From Neisseria gonorrhoeae (lineage in GTDB: Bacteria > Pseudomonadota > Gammaproteobacteria > Burkholderiales > Neisseriaceae): 64,000 nt of DNA. Of this stretch, positions 9,461-18,783 are shown piece by piece. The DNA is taken from the NCBI RefSeq assembly GCF_003315235.1, contig NZ_QNRU01000003.1:51876-115875 (forward strand). The letters run 5' to 3'. The notes under the pieces are model-generated. The model was not told the DNA's origin and searched no databases. It saw nothing but the letters and a program-made list of their open reading frames with translations. The position numbers and the translations under genes were made by a program. Positions within the stretch are counted from its first letter, which is position 1. Every line of letters starts with the position of its first letter.

Positions 9461-11226
9461 TCAGGCGCGCGCAATCGGGACGGCTTTGGATGCGTCCCAA
9501 AAATCGACGGGCGCATCCAACACGGGTTTGACGATGCCCGTCCGTATGGCGAAATCGCCGAAACCTTCGTCGGTATCGCGTCCCGCCGCCCATTTGCCGA
9601 TCAGGTCTTCCAATTCGGAAAGGATTTCCGGCAGGGTGATGTTTTCTTTGTAGAGGCGGGGGATGCGTACGCCTTCGCGGTCGCCGCCGATGTGGAGGTT
9701 GTAGCGTCCCACGGCTTTGCCGACCAGTCCGATTTCCGCCAACATCGCCCGTCCGCAGCCGTTCGGGCAGCCGGTAATGCGGGTAACGATGTAGTCGTCC
9801 GACGTGCCGTGTTCCGCCATAATCTTATCCAGCTCGCCGATGAAGTCCGGCAACACGCGTTCGGCTTCCGCCATTGCCAGCGGGCAGGTCGGGAAGGAAG
9901 CGCACGACATCGCATTTTCGCGCAGCTTGCTGACACCGTCGCGTATCAGCCCGTATGAGCGGGCGAGCTGTTCGATCCGGGCTTTGCCTCCTTCGGGCAC
10001 ATTTGCCACGATGAGGTTTTGGTTGGCGGTGATGCGGAAGCCGCCTTTGTGGATTTTGGCGATTTCCAACACGCCGGTCAGAAGCTGTTTCCCGCCTTCG
10101 TCAACCAAACGCCCGCTTTCGATGAAAAGGGTCAAATGCCAGTTGCCGTCTATGCCTTTCACCCGGCCGATGCGGTCGCCGCGCCCGGTAAACTTGAACG
10201 GCCGTATGGGTTTGAACGGCATACCCATACGGCGTTCGACTTCCGTGCGGAAGTTGTCCAAGCCCATATTTTGAATGGTGTAGCGGGTGCGGTCGTTTTT
10301 GCGGTGGCTGCGGTTGCCGAAGTTGCGCTGCGTGGTTACCACCGCTTCGGCGGCCTTCAGTGCGTGTTCCGGAGGCACGAAACCCAGTTCCAGTGAAATG
10401 TTCGGATAGGTTTTGGTGTTGCCGTTGCCGTGTTCCGTCGAAAGCCCGCCGCCCGCCAAAACATTGAAGCCGGCAAGCTGTCCGTTGCCGTCTGAAACGG
10501 CGACGAAATCCAAATCGTTACCGTAGCAGTCCACATCGTTCAAGGGCGGGATGACGACTGCGGTTTTGAATTTTCGCGGCAGATAGGTTTTGCCCAAAAT
10601 CGGCTCGCCTTCTTGAAGGAAGTCGTCGGAACTTTGAACTTTTTTGCCGTCCACCCACATATCCAGATAACCGCGCGTGCGCGGCAGCAGGTGTTCGGAA
10701 ATCTTTTTCGCGTATTCGTAAGCCTGCCGGTGCAGCTCGGACTCGATCGGGTTGGAGGTGCAAAGCACATTGCGGTTCATATCCGCCGCCGTAGCGATGG
10801 AATCCAAACCCAGGCTGTGCAAGAGGCGGGGTATCGTCTGCAACTTGGTTTTCGGCACGCCGTGAAATTGGAAGGTTTGCCGGTTGGTTAGCCGGATGGA
10901 GCGGTAATGACTCTTTTCCCGGGCGAATTTGTCCAGTTCTATCCACTGGGACGGTTTGATGATCCCGCCGGCAGCCGGCAGCGCAAAAGCATAAATTTCA
11001 AGGGCTCGAGTTTTGCCTCGGTGCGGATGTCGCGGCCATCCTGCTCATACATACTGTGGAAGCGGATGAGTTGGAAGTTGTCGCCTTTGAAGCCGCCCGT
11101 GAGCGGGTCTTTCAAATCGTCCAAAATCGTGCCGCGTAAAAAATTGCTTTCGGTTTTCAGACGTTCGTTGTCGGATAGCGGCTTTTCTTGCCACGCCAAA
11201 CCTTTTGTCTTGGCCTGTACGGTCAT
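9461..11226 (-). pseudogene. cysI: sulfite reductase hemoprotein, frameshifted cysI
   Basis: CysI reduces sulfite to sulfide with siroheme and a [4Fe-4S] cluster. The N-terminal piece starts at the ATG at 11226 ([19 protein letters not shown]) behind a GGGAGGA site. It runs to about 10965, where one base appears to be missing (CCGGCGGGATC where CCGGGCGGGATC would keep frame). The rest continues in another frame and keeps the cofactor motifs [10 protein letters not shown] and GCPNGCGRA, which supply the four cluster cysteines. The downstream part is otherwise well preserved, so the break looks recent. With cysJ also broken and cysD/cysH absent, sulfate assimilation should be dead. A sequencing error is possible for a single base. 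Confidence 0.85.
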
Positions 11227-11252
11227 TTTGTGTTCCTCCCGATTATATTTAA

Positions 11253-13046
11253 TCAATAAACATCACGCTGATAGCGTTTTTCTTCGCGCAGCATATCCAA
11301 ATATCCTTCTGCGCCGTCTTCGTCCGAATGCCCTGCCCCGATAATCACATCCAGCAAGGCGGCTTCCACTTCTTTTGCCATTTTTGCCGCATCGCCGCAC
11401 ACATAGATATGCGCGCCTTCCTGCAGCCATTGCCAAAGTCCTTCCGCCTGTTCGCGGATTTTGTCCTGCACATAGATTTTTTCTTCCTGATCGCGCGACC
11501 AGGCGAAGTCATATCTGTGCAGGAAGCCGTCTTTGGCAAACTGCTGCCATTCGGTCTGATAGAGGAAGTCGGCGGCAAAATGCGGATTGCCGAAAATCAG
11601 CCAGTTTCTGCCTTCCGCATTTTCTGCGGCACGTTGTTGGACGAAGGCGCGGAACGGTGCGACGCCGGTACCGGAGCCGATCATCACAATCGGCTTGCGG
11701 CTGTCTTCGGGCAGCCTGAAGCCGTCGTTGCGTTCCACAAACACGCGCACCGTGCCGTCCTCTTCCAGCCGGTCGGCAAAGAAACCCGATGCGCCGCCCG
11801 ACCTGGCGCGCCTTTCGTGTTCGAAACGCACTGCGCCGACGGTCAGGTGCACTTCGTCCCCCGCTTCCGCCTGCGACGAGGAAATCGAATACAGGCGCGG
11901 CGCAAGCGGGCGCAGCAGGCCGGCGAATTGTTCCGCCGTCAGTTTTGCCGGGAAGCGGTGCAGCACACCGGCAATCGGCGTGCTTTGCACAAAGCCTTGC
12001 AAAACGGCGTTGTCGGCAGCAATACGGTCGAGTTCGTCATCATCGGCGAACGTGGCATAGCCTTTGACAAAGGCGGGGGTGTTTTGCGTGAGTTCGAAAT
12101 GGGATAACAGTGCGGAGGCAACCGGCAGGGTTTTTCCGCCCGCCTGTATTTCCGTTGCCGGATTGATGCCGAGCAGGTCTAGGATTTCCCCGACCAGTGC
12201 CGGATCGTTGTCAAACCAAACGCCGAGCGCGTCGCCCGGGAGGTAGTGCAAATCCGAACCGCTCAAATCGATTTCGATGTGGCGCACGTCTTTATCGGAT
12301 TGGCGGGCGGTGATTTTCTGATTGGCCAGCAGGGCGGCGGGAAAGGGGTCTGCCTTGCAGTACCTGCCCTCCGATGCCGTCTGAAGGCCGGCGGGGGGAC
12401 GTTGCCTGCGGCGCGGGCGTTGCCCGGTTTTTTGCGGCTTCTTCTTTTAAGCGCGCGACAATGCGGCCTGTCCATCCGTCTGCGGCGGCGGCAAAGTCCA
12501 AATCCGCATCAACGCGTTCGAGCAGGCGTTTTGCGCCCAATTCTTCAAAACGTTTGTCGAAATCTTTGCCCGCCCGGCAGAAATTCGGATAGGAGCTGTC
12601 GCCCAAACCCAGTACGGCAAATTGGAGTTTGTCCAATTTCGGGGCTTTTTTGCAGTTCAGCAGTTTGTGCAGCACGACGGCTTCTTCCGGCGGTTCGCCT
12701 TCGCCCTGGGTGGACGTAACCAGCAGCAGGCGGCGTTCGCCGGCGATGTTTTTCGCCTTGTAGCCTTTCAGTTCGGCGCGCCTGACTTGGATGCCGGCGG
12801 CTTTCAGGCTGTCCGCCGCTTTGTCGGCAACGGATTTCGCATTGCCGGTTTGCGAGGCGGAAAGGACGGTTACGGAAAAAGGTTCTGCCGCCGGCAATGC
12901 CGTCTGAAGCGCGGGCAGCCCTGCGGATGCCCCGTTTCCTGCTTTTGCCCAAGCGTAGCCGGACAGCCCCGACACAGGAGCTGCGTGATTTCGGGCGGCA
13001 TAGGCGGTAATGGCGGATTTGTGTTCTGCATATCGTGTTCACTCAT
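11253..13046 (-). pseudogene. cysJ: sulfite reductase flavoprotein, frameshifted cysJ
   Basis: CysJ passes electrons from NADPH through FAD and FMN to CysI. The start ATG at 13046 overlaps the stop of the upstream fusion gene (ATGA). After about 24 codons an extra TG (ITQLLCRGC where LLSGLSGYAW is expected) shifts the frame near 12975. The flavodoxin domain (VTVLSASQTGNAKSVADKAA) is then readable to about 12390. There a second shift, close to a C6 tract and an uptake sequence inside the gene, moves the FAD/NADPH-binding half (RLYSISSSQAEAG, IGSGTGVAPFRAFVQQR, VYVCGD-like YVCGDAAKMA) to a third frame. Two independent lesions make a functional protein very unlikely. Confidence 0.88.
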
Positions 13047-14125
13047 AAAATCATACCTGCCGCAACAGTACCGTATGTCGCTTCGTCTATCAGGATAAAC
13101 GAACCGGCGGCGGTGTTTTCCGCATAAGGCGTTGCCGTAACGGGTTTTTGAAGGTTGATGCGGACTTTGGCGATGTCGTTCATCTTTAAGGATTCCGCGC
13201 CGGCCTCTTGTTCCAGCGTGCGGACATCCAAAACGCTTTCAATTTCCCCGACTTTTGCCGGCACGGTTTGCGTGCCGTGCTTGAGCAGGTATTTGCGCGC
13301 GGTGTTGAGCGGGCGTTCGTCAAACCAGCAAAGCGTGGCTTCCGGATGTTTTTGCGGGGCGAGCGGGAAATTTTTATCGACAAAAAGATCGCCGCGCGAA
13401 ACATCGATGTCGCGGTCCAGCCGGATGGTTGCCGCCTCGCCGGCAAAAGCCTGCGCCACTTCCCCTTTCGGCGCGATGATTTCGGACACTTCGGCGGTCA
13501 GCCCGTTCGGTTCGATGCGGACGGTTTGCCCGACGGTGACCGAACCGCGTTCGATGCGCCCCTGATAGCCTCGGAAACCGTCGGCCTTGTCGGCATCTTG
13601 GCGGACGACCAGTTGGACGGGGAAATAAAAACCGGCATCGCGCCACCTTCCTGAAATTTCCGCCATATCGCCCAAAGACGGCGGCAGCAAGGCTTCCAGC
13701 CTTTCACGCAGCAGGCGGGCGAGGACGGGCGCGCTGCCGGAGCTGGAAACGGCAATCTGAACAGGGTCGCGGTCGATAACCGACGGGAAGATGAAGCTGC
13801 AATGGTCACGGTCGCCCACCACGTTGACCGGCTTTTGGCAGCTTTCGGCAAGATGGAAAACGCGCCGGTTGAGGGCTTGGTCGCTGCTTGCCGCAATGAT
13901 GAGGAAAACCGTGCGGATGTGTTCGGCACGAAATTCTTTGGCAAGCCACAGGATTTTGTTTTCCGCCGCCAACGCGGAGAGTTCGGCATTCAGGTGTTTT
14001 GCGGCAACCCCGACCTCTGCGCCCGCCTTCAGCAGCAGGCTGATTTTGCGTGCGGCGACCGCGCCGCCGCCTACGACCAATACGGGGCGGCCGGAGAGGT
14101 TGGCGAAAATGGGAAAATAATTCAC
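13043..14125 (-). CDS. CysG'-'CysN fusion left by an internal deletion
   Basis: Residues 1 to about 160 are the NAD-binding precorrin-2 dehydrogenase/ferrochelatase half of siroheme synthase (RPVLVVGGGAVAARKISLL, PVNVVGDRDHCSFIFPS, SSSGSAPVLARLLRERLE). At about residue 160-165 (near 13635) the protein changes without a break into domains 2-3 of the sulfate adenylyltransferase GTPase subunit CysN (FPVQLVVRQ, FRGYQGRIERGSVTVG, NTAAGSFILIDEATYGTVAAGM). The missing middle holds the CysG methylase domain, cysH, cysD and the CysN G domain, as expected from the usual cysG-H-D-N-J-I order. The start is a GTG behind AAAGGAG. The N-terminal half could still oxidise precorrin-2; the C-terminal half has no G domain and cannot activate sulfate. 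Confidence 0.88.
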   Translation of the reverse strand: MNYFPIFANLSGRPVLVVGGGAVAARKISLLLKAGAEVGVAAKHLNAELSALAAENKILWLAKEFRAEHIRTVFLIIAASSDQALNRRVFHLAESCQKPVNVVGDRDHCSFIFPSVIDRDPVQIAVSSSGSAPVLARLLRERLEALLPPSLGDMAEISGRWRDAGFYFPVQLVVRQDADKADGFRGYQGRIERGSVTVGQTVRIEPNGLTAEVSEIIAPKGEVAQAFAGEAATIRLDRDIDVSRGDLFVDKNFPLAPQKHPEATLCWFDERPLNTARKYLLKHGTQTVPAKVGEIESVLDVRTLEQEAGAESLKMNDIAKVRINLQKPVTATPYAENTAAGSFILIDEATYGTVAAGMIL

Positions 14126-14281
14126 TGGCTGACTCCTTTGCTGTTTGCCCGCACCTTGTTTCCGATACGGTGCGTCGCGGCATTTTTGTCGGAATGCGGG
14201 TCATTTTAAATAATAAAAAGGCATTTGTTAGAAGCTGAAAGCTATATGGGGGGCGGCTGCGGATGCGGCGGTTTTCCGTTT

Positions 14282-14435
14282 TATAGCGGATGAACAAAAA
14301 CCGGTACGGCATTGTCCCGCCCCGGTTCAAAGGGAACGGTTCCCTAAGGCGCCCAAGCACCGGGCGGATCGGTTCCGTACCATTTGTACTGCCTGCGGCC
14401 CGCCGCCTTGTCCTGATTTTTGTTAATCCGCTATA
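14282..14435. repeat. Correia repeat enclosed element (CREE)
   Basis: A 154-bp element with terminal inverted repeats: TATAGCGGATGAACAAAAAC at the left and TTTTTGTTAATCCGCTATA at the right, flanked by TA. Size, ends and the internal GGTTCCGTACCATTTGTACT segment match the full-length neisserial Correia element. It fills most of the 428-bp gap between the cys cluster start and the cytochrome gene. Such elements can carry promoters and RNase III sites. Confidence 0.92.
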
Positions 14436-14504
14436 TAACGGTTTTGGACGGAAAAACGGCCTGAAGCCGTTTCGGGCATTCAGACCGTTTGTGCGGTGGG
14501 GAAA

Positions 14505-14541
14505 ATGCCGTCAGAAAGGCAGAAAAGGGCTTCAGACGGCA
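14505..14541. terminator. imperfect uptake-sequence hairpin
   Basis: ATGCCGTCAGAAAGGC pairs imperfectly with GGGCTTCAGACGGCAT just downstream of the cytochrome gene on the minus strand. Confidence 0.5.
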
Positions 14542-14553
14542 TGATGTCGGGTT

Positions 14554-15210
14554 TCAGGACAGGAGCAGGATGGCGGCTGCGGCAAGCGCGGCAACCGATA
14601 ATGCGGCGGCAAGCGCGGCTTTGCCGGCAAAGCGGATTGAGGTTTTGCCTTCGATGTATTTGAAGCCGGTTATCATCGGGCGGACGAGGTTTTTCTTTTT
14701 GAATATGCGGTATGCGGCGACGGCGGCGATGTGGACTGCGGAAAAAACGGCGAGCAGCTTGAAAAAGTTGAGGTGGATTTTCCGTATAAGGCTGCCCGTA
14801 TGTTCGGAAACCAAATGGTTGAGGTAGCCGTTGGTGCTGAAGGTGTTTTCATCGGCGGCAAAAAGCCCCGTGCCGACTTGAAATGAGACGGCGGCCAAAA
14901 GCGCAACGACCATCAGTGCGCCCAAGGGGTTGTGTCCGGGCTGGATATGTTCGGGAATGCCGTTTTTCAGATAGCCGCGTATACCTGCCCAACCTCGGAC
15001 GAAACGGGAGAAACGGGCGGTATCGCTGCCCCAAATGCCCCAGCAGAGGCGGAATACGAGCAGGAAAAGGACGAGCAGCCCGACGCGCGTGTGCCATTGC
15101 AGCATATCGCCGCCGGCTTTTGCGCTATACCACATAAAGGGCAGGGATGCGGCAAGCAGCCAGTGGAAAAGGCGGGTGGGGAAGTCCCAGACTTTGGTTT
15201 TGTTTTTCAT
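14554..15210 (-). CDS. cytochrome b561-like membrane protein
   Basis: A 218-residue integral membrane protein of the cytochrome b561 / Ni,Fe-hydrogenase b-type family, expected to pass electrons across the inner membrane through heme b. Four core hydrophobic segments are visible, with histidines at family positions: RLFHWLLA near 13-20, WHTRVGLL near 39-46, GHNPLGALMV near 93-102 and VHIAAVAAYR near 159-168. An extra hydrophobic tail forms the last 25 residues. It stands alone between the Correia element and the divergent nnrD gene. The partner dehydrogenase is not evident here. Confidence 0.8.
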   Translation of the reverse strand: MKNKTKVWDFPTRLFHWLLAASLPFMWYSAKAGGDMLQWHTRVGLLVLFLLVFRLCWGIWGSDTARFSRFVRGWAGIRGYLKNGIPEHIQPGHNPLGALMVVALLAAVSFQVGTGLFAADENTFSTNGYLNHLVSEHTGSLIRKIHLNFFKLLAVFSAVHIAAVAAYRIFKKKNLVRPMITGFKYIEGKTSIRFAGKAALAAALSVAALAAAAILLLS

Positions 15211-15274
15211 AATCGGTTTCCGGCGGTAGAATCGGTTTGTTTTCGAGCCTTAATTTTAACCGATTGGAGGGGAA

Positions 15275-16165
15275 ATGTTTCCCGTTTTCGATCTTTCAGG
15301 CGAAAGCCGCCGCCGGATGCTTCAGACGGCATTGCGTTTTCCCCATGTTTTCAAAGCCCGTGCGGAAGATTCGCACAAAGGGACTTTCGGCACGCTCGCC
15401 GTAGTCGGCGGATCGGCAGGGATGAGCGGCGCGCCCGTATTGGCGGCATCGGCGGCAATGTATCTCGGCTGCGGTAAGGTGCGGGCAGGTTTCAATCAGG
15501 ATACGCTGCCTTTTGCCGTCATTGCCGGTTTTCCCGAGATTATGTTGGACACGGCAGACAGTTTGACCAAGCGTCAAGGCATAAACGCTTGGACGGCGGG
15601 TTGCGGATTGGGTACAGATGCGGCGGCAGTGGAAACGGTGGCGGCAGTGCTGGCGCGGAATCGAGACGAAGCCGTCGTTTTGGATGCGGACGCGCTGAAC
15701 ATATTATCAACCGATGCCGAAACCCGAAATCTGGCGCGCGGGTGTAAAAACCTGATTTTAACGCCGCACCCCGCCGAAGCCGCGCGCCTGCTTGGAACGA
15801 CAGTTGCACAGGTTCAGGCGGATCGGACGGCGGCAGTAAGGAAGATAGGGGCAATTCTCGGTGCAACCGTGGTTTTAAAGGGGCACAAAACATTGGTTGC
15901 CGCGTCCGATACGGAAATCTATGTCAACGAAAGCGGCAATGCGGGATTGGCAACGGCGGGCAGTGGCGACGTATTGGGCGGCATCATCGGCAGTCTGCTC
16001 GCACAGGGCGTGCCGGTTTTTGAAGCCGCCTGCGCGGGCGCGTGGCTGCACGGCGCGGCGGCGGATGTTATAAAGGAATCGGCAGGCATTGCGGCTGGGC
16101 TGTCGGCAGGGGAAATCGCCCCGGCGGCAAGGTGGCTGCGCAACTGGATAACTGAAAGTATGTAA
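15275..16165 (+). CDS. nnrD: ADP-dependent NAD(P)H-hydrate dehydratase
   Basis: NnrD repairs NADHX and NADPHX, the hydrated damage products of NAD(P)H, using ADP or ATP; it is a cytoplasmic ribokinase-fold enzyme. Visible motifs are [17 protein letters not shown] near residues 36-52, VVLDADALN near 128, [15 protein letters not shown] near 160, and the nucleotide-binding [16 protein letters not shown] near 224-239. The usual N-terminal epimerase domain (NnrE) is absent, as in species with separate genes. Length 296. The ribosome binding site GGAGGGGAA leads straight into the ATG. Confidence 0.88.
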   Translation: MFPVFDLSGESRRRMLQTALRFPHVFKARAEDSHKGTFGTLAVVGGSAGMSGAPVLAASAAMYLGCGKVRAGFNQDTLPFAVIAGFPEIMLDTADSLTKRQGINAWTAGCGLGTDAAAVETVAAVLARNRDEAVVLDADALNILSTDAETRNLARGCKNLILTPHPAEAARLLGTTVAQVQADRTAAVRKIGAILGATVVLKGHKTLVAASDTEIYVNESGNAGLATAGSGDVLGGIIGSLLAQGVPVFEAACAGAWLHGAAADVIKESAGIAAGLSAGEIAPAARWLRNWITESM

Positions 16166-16215
16166 GAAGATGCCGTCTGAAAGGCAAGGGCTTCAGACGG
16201 CATCTTCATTTTCCA
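16166..16215 (+). terminator. uptake-sequence terminator after nnrD
   Basis: A 17-bp stem, GAAGATGCCGTCTGAAA pairing with CTTCAGACGGCATCTTC with one weak pair near the loop, then ATTTTCC. Confidence 0.8.
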
Positions 16216-16281
16216 AATACTGTCCGGTAAATCGTGGTATAATACGCAGTTATCTCTTACAGTTTTTGAAAAACATTAATT

Positions 16282-18093
16282 ATGAAACAAATCCGCAACA
16301 TCGCCATCATCGCACACGTCGACCACGGCAAAACCACATTGGTCGACCAACTGCTGCGCCAATCCGGCACATTCCGCGCCAACCAGCAGGTTGACGAGCG
16401 CGTGATGGACAGCAACGACCTTGAAAAAGAACGCGGCATCACCATCCTCGCCAAAAACACCGCCATCGATTACGAAGGCTGCCACATCAATATCGTCGAC
16501 ACGCCGGGACACGCCGACTTCGGCGGCGAAGTGGAGCGCGTTTTGGGGATGGTGGATTGCGTCGTCTTGTTGGTGGACGCACAGGAAGGTCCGATGCCGC
16601 AAACCCGTTTCGTGACCAAAAAAGCCTTGGCTTTGGGGCTGAAACCGATTGTCGTCATCAACAAAATCGACAAACCGTCCGCCCGTCCGAGCTGGGTTAT
16701 CGACCAGACTTTCGAGTTGTTCGACAACTTGGGTGCGACCGACGAGCAGTTGGATTTCCCGATTGTTTACGCTTCAGGTTTGAGCGGCTTTGCCAAGCTG
16801 GAAGAAACCGACGAGAGCAGCGATATGCGCCCGCTGTTCGACACCATCCTAAAATACACGCCTGCACCGAGCGGCAGCGCGGACGAGCCGCTGCAACTGC
16901 AAATTTCCCAACTCGACTACGACAACTACACCGGCCGCCTCGGTATCGGTCGTATCTTGAACGGACGCATCAAACCCGGTCAAACCGTTGCCGTGATGAA
17001 CCACGAGCAGCAAATCGCCCAAGGCCGCATCAACCAGCTTTTGGGTTTCAAAGGCTTGGAACGCGTGCCGCTTGAAGAAGCCGAAGCCGGCGACATCGTG
17101 ATTATTTCCGGTATCGAAGACATCGGCATCGGCGTAACCATCACCGATAAAGACAACCCCAAAGGCCTGCCGATGTTGAGCGTGGACGAACCGACGCTGA
17201 CGATGGACTTTATGGTAAACACCAGCCCGCTCGCAGGTACAGAAGGCAAATTCGTGACCAGCCGCCAAATCCGCGACCGCCTGCAAAAAGAATTGCTGAC
17301 CAACGTTGCCCTGCGCGTGGAAGACACCGCCGATGCCGACGTGTTCCGCGTATCCGGGCGCGGCGAACTGCACCTGACGATTTTGCTGGAAAATATGCGC
17401 CGCGAAGGCTACGAACTCGCCGTCGGCAAGCCGCGCGTCGTGTACCGAGACATCGACGGTCAAAAATGCGAACCTTATGAAAACCTGACTGTGGACGTAC
17501 CCGACGACAACCAAGGCGCGGTAATGGAAGAACTCGGCCGCCGCCGTGGCGAACTGACCAATATGGAAAGCGACGGCAACGGACGCACCCGCCTCGAATA
17601 CCATATTCCAGCGCGCGGCTTGATCGGTTTCCAAGGCGAATTCATGACCCTGACGCGCGGCGTCGGGCTGATGAGCCACGTGTTCGACGACTACGCGCCC
17701 GTCAAACCCGATATGCCCGGCCGCCACAACGGCGTACTGGTGTCCCAAGAGCAGGGCGAGGCGGTTGCTTACGCCTTGTGGAATCTTGAAGACCGCGGCC
17801 GTATGTTCGTATCGCCCAACGACAAAATCTACGAAGGTATGATTATCGGCATCCACAGCCGCGACAACGATTTGGTGGTCAACCCGCTCAAAGGCAAAAA
17901 ACTCACCAATATCCGTGCCAGCGGTACCGACGAAGCGGTGCGCCTGACCACGCCGATCAAACTGACGCTGGAAGGCGCGGTCGAGTTTATCGACGATGAC
18001 GAGCTGGTGGAAATCACGCCGCAATCCATCCGCCTGCGCAAGCGTTACCTGAGCGAATTGGAACGCCGCCGTCATTTTAAAAAGCTGGATTAA
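16282..18093 (+). CDS. typA: ribosome-associated GTPase TypA/BipA
   Basis: TypA/BipA is a translational GTPase of the EF-G type that helps late 50S assembly and stress adaptation. The G domain starts at once: AHVDHGKTT (G1) at residues 11-19, RGITILAKN (G2), [14 protein letters not shown] (G3) and [10 protein letters not shown] (G4). Domain II, domain III, the EF-G V-like domain ([19 protein letters not shown]) and the BipA-specific C-terminal domain follow, to 603 residues. It is flanked by its own terminator and appears monocistronic. Confidence 0.96.
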   Translation: MKQIRNIAIIAHVDHGKTTLVDQLLRQSGTFRANQQVDERVMDSNDLEKERGITILAKNTAIDYEGCHINIVDTPGHADFGGEVERVLGMVDCVVLLVDAQEGPMPQTRFVTKKALALGLKPIVVINKIDKPSARPSWVIDQTFELFDNLGATDEQLDFPIVYASGLSGFAKLEETDESSDMRPLFDTILKYTPAPSGSADEPLQLQISQLDYDNYTGRLGIGRILNGRIKPGQTVAVMNHEQQIAQGRINQLLGFKGLERVPLEEAEAGDIVIISGIEDIGIGVTITDKDNPKGLPMLSVDEPTLTMDFMVNTSPLAGTEGKFVTSRQIRDRLQKELLTNVALRVEDTADADVFRVSGRGELHLTILLENMRREGYELAVGKPRVVYRDIDGQKCEPYENLTVDVPDDNQGAVMEELGRRRGELTNMESDGNGRTRLEYHIPARGLIGFQGEFMTLTRGVGLMSHVFDDYAPVKPDMPGRHNGVLVSQEQGEAVAYALWNLEDRGRMFVSPNDKIYEGMIIGIHSRDNDLVVNPLKGKKLTNIRASGTDEAVRLTTPIKLTLEGAVEFIDDDELVEITPQSIRLRKRYLSELERRRHFKKLD

Positions 18094-18108
18094 TGTTTAA
18101 ATGATACG

Positions 18109-18144
18109 CGATGCCGTCTGAAAAATTTCAGACGGTATTTTTTA
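18109..18144 (+). terminator. uptake-sequence terminator after typA
   Basis: ATGCCGTCTGAAA pairs with TTTCAGACGGTAT (loop AA), followed by TTTTTTAT. Confidence 0.85.
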
Positions 18145-18494
18145 TTCGGACGGGCTTTGCGGCTTCTTGAAGCTGTTTCAGACGGAGTTTTTCCTATCCA
18201 ATCAAGAAACTGCCGCCATTTTTCCAGCGGCATATCGCCCCGTCGCGTTTCGGTATCGGGTTCGGTTTCCCGGCAGCATGTCGAACAATATCGTTTGAAG
18301 GGATACGCCTTTTGAGTCCTTACAGGCTTAGGAAGAGGATAAAACATACCGCAAAACATACCATAAAAAAACGGTAACGGATAGTAATCAATGGTAACGT
18401 AGGGTAATAGGTTGTGGCTGATTTTACGCAATAAAATAAAATCAATACGTAAGTAACAAAAAATCCCAAACTGTAAAAGTTTGGGATTTGTATT
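18145..18494. other. non-coding gap, possible remnants
   Basis: No supported gene lies here. A minus-strand frame is open across it and into the tRNA, but it reads through the tRNA-Ser gene and has no recognisable domain. The half near the tRNA is AT-rich. It could be a decayed integrated element next to the tRNA, but I see no integrase motif. Confidence 0.3.
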
Positions 18495-18585
18495 TGGCAG
18501 AGAGGAAGGGATTCGAACCCTCGATACGCTATTCACGTATACACGCTTTCCAGGCGTGCGACTTAAACCACTCATCCACCTCTCT
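18495..18585 (-). tRNA. tRNA-Ser (anticodon GGA)
   Basis: A 91-nt class II tRNA with acceptor stem AGAGAGG/CCTCTCT, discriminator G and an encoded CCA. The anticodon loop is CTGGAAA (anticodon GGA, reads UCC/UCU), there is a long variable arm, and the T loop is GGTTCGAATCC. Confidence 0.97.
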
Positions 18586-18623
18586 AATGGCGGAAATTAT
18601 CCTAATCGGGATAATTTGTTATT

Positions 18624-18710
18624 TGGTGCCCGGGAGAAGACTCGAACTTCCACACCCGTGAGGATACCAGCACCTGAAGCTGGCGCGTCTACCAATTCCG
18701 CCACCCGGGC
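18624..18710 (-). tRNA. tRNA-Leu (anticodon CAG)
   Basis: An 87-nt class II tRNA with acceptor stem GCCCGGG/CCCGGGC, discriminator A and an encoded CCA. The anticodon loop is TTCAGGT (CAG, reads CUG), and the T loop is AGTTCGAGTCT. It lies 38 bp upstream of tRNA-Ser on the same strand, so both are likely in one transcript. Confidence 0.97.
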
Positions 18711-18783
18711 TTTGCTTTATTTGCTGTTTTGCGGTACAGTGTCCTGCCACAAAGAAGTTGCTATTATATAGTTCATAAAGAGA

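Noticed and set aside
18090..18575. Minus-strand open frame as a gene
   Set aside because: It reads through the tRNA-Ser gene and has no domain or ribosome binding site.
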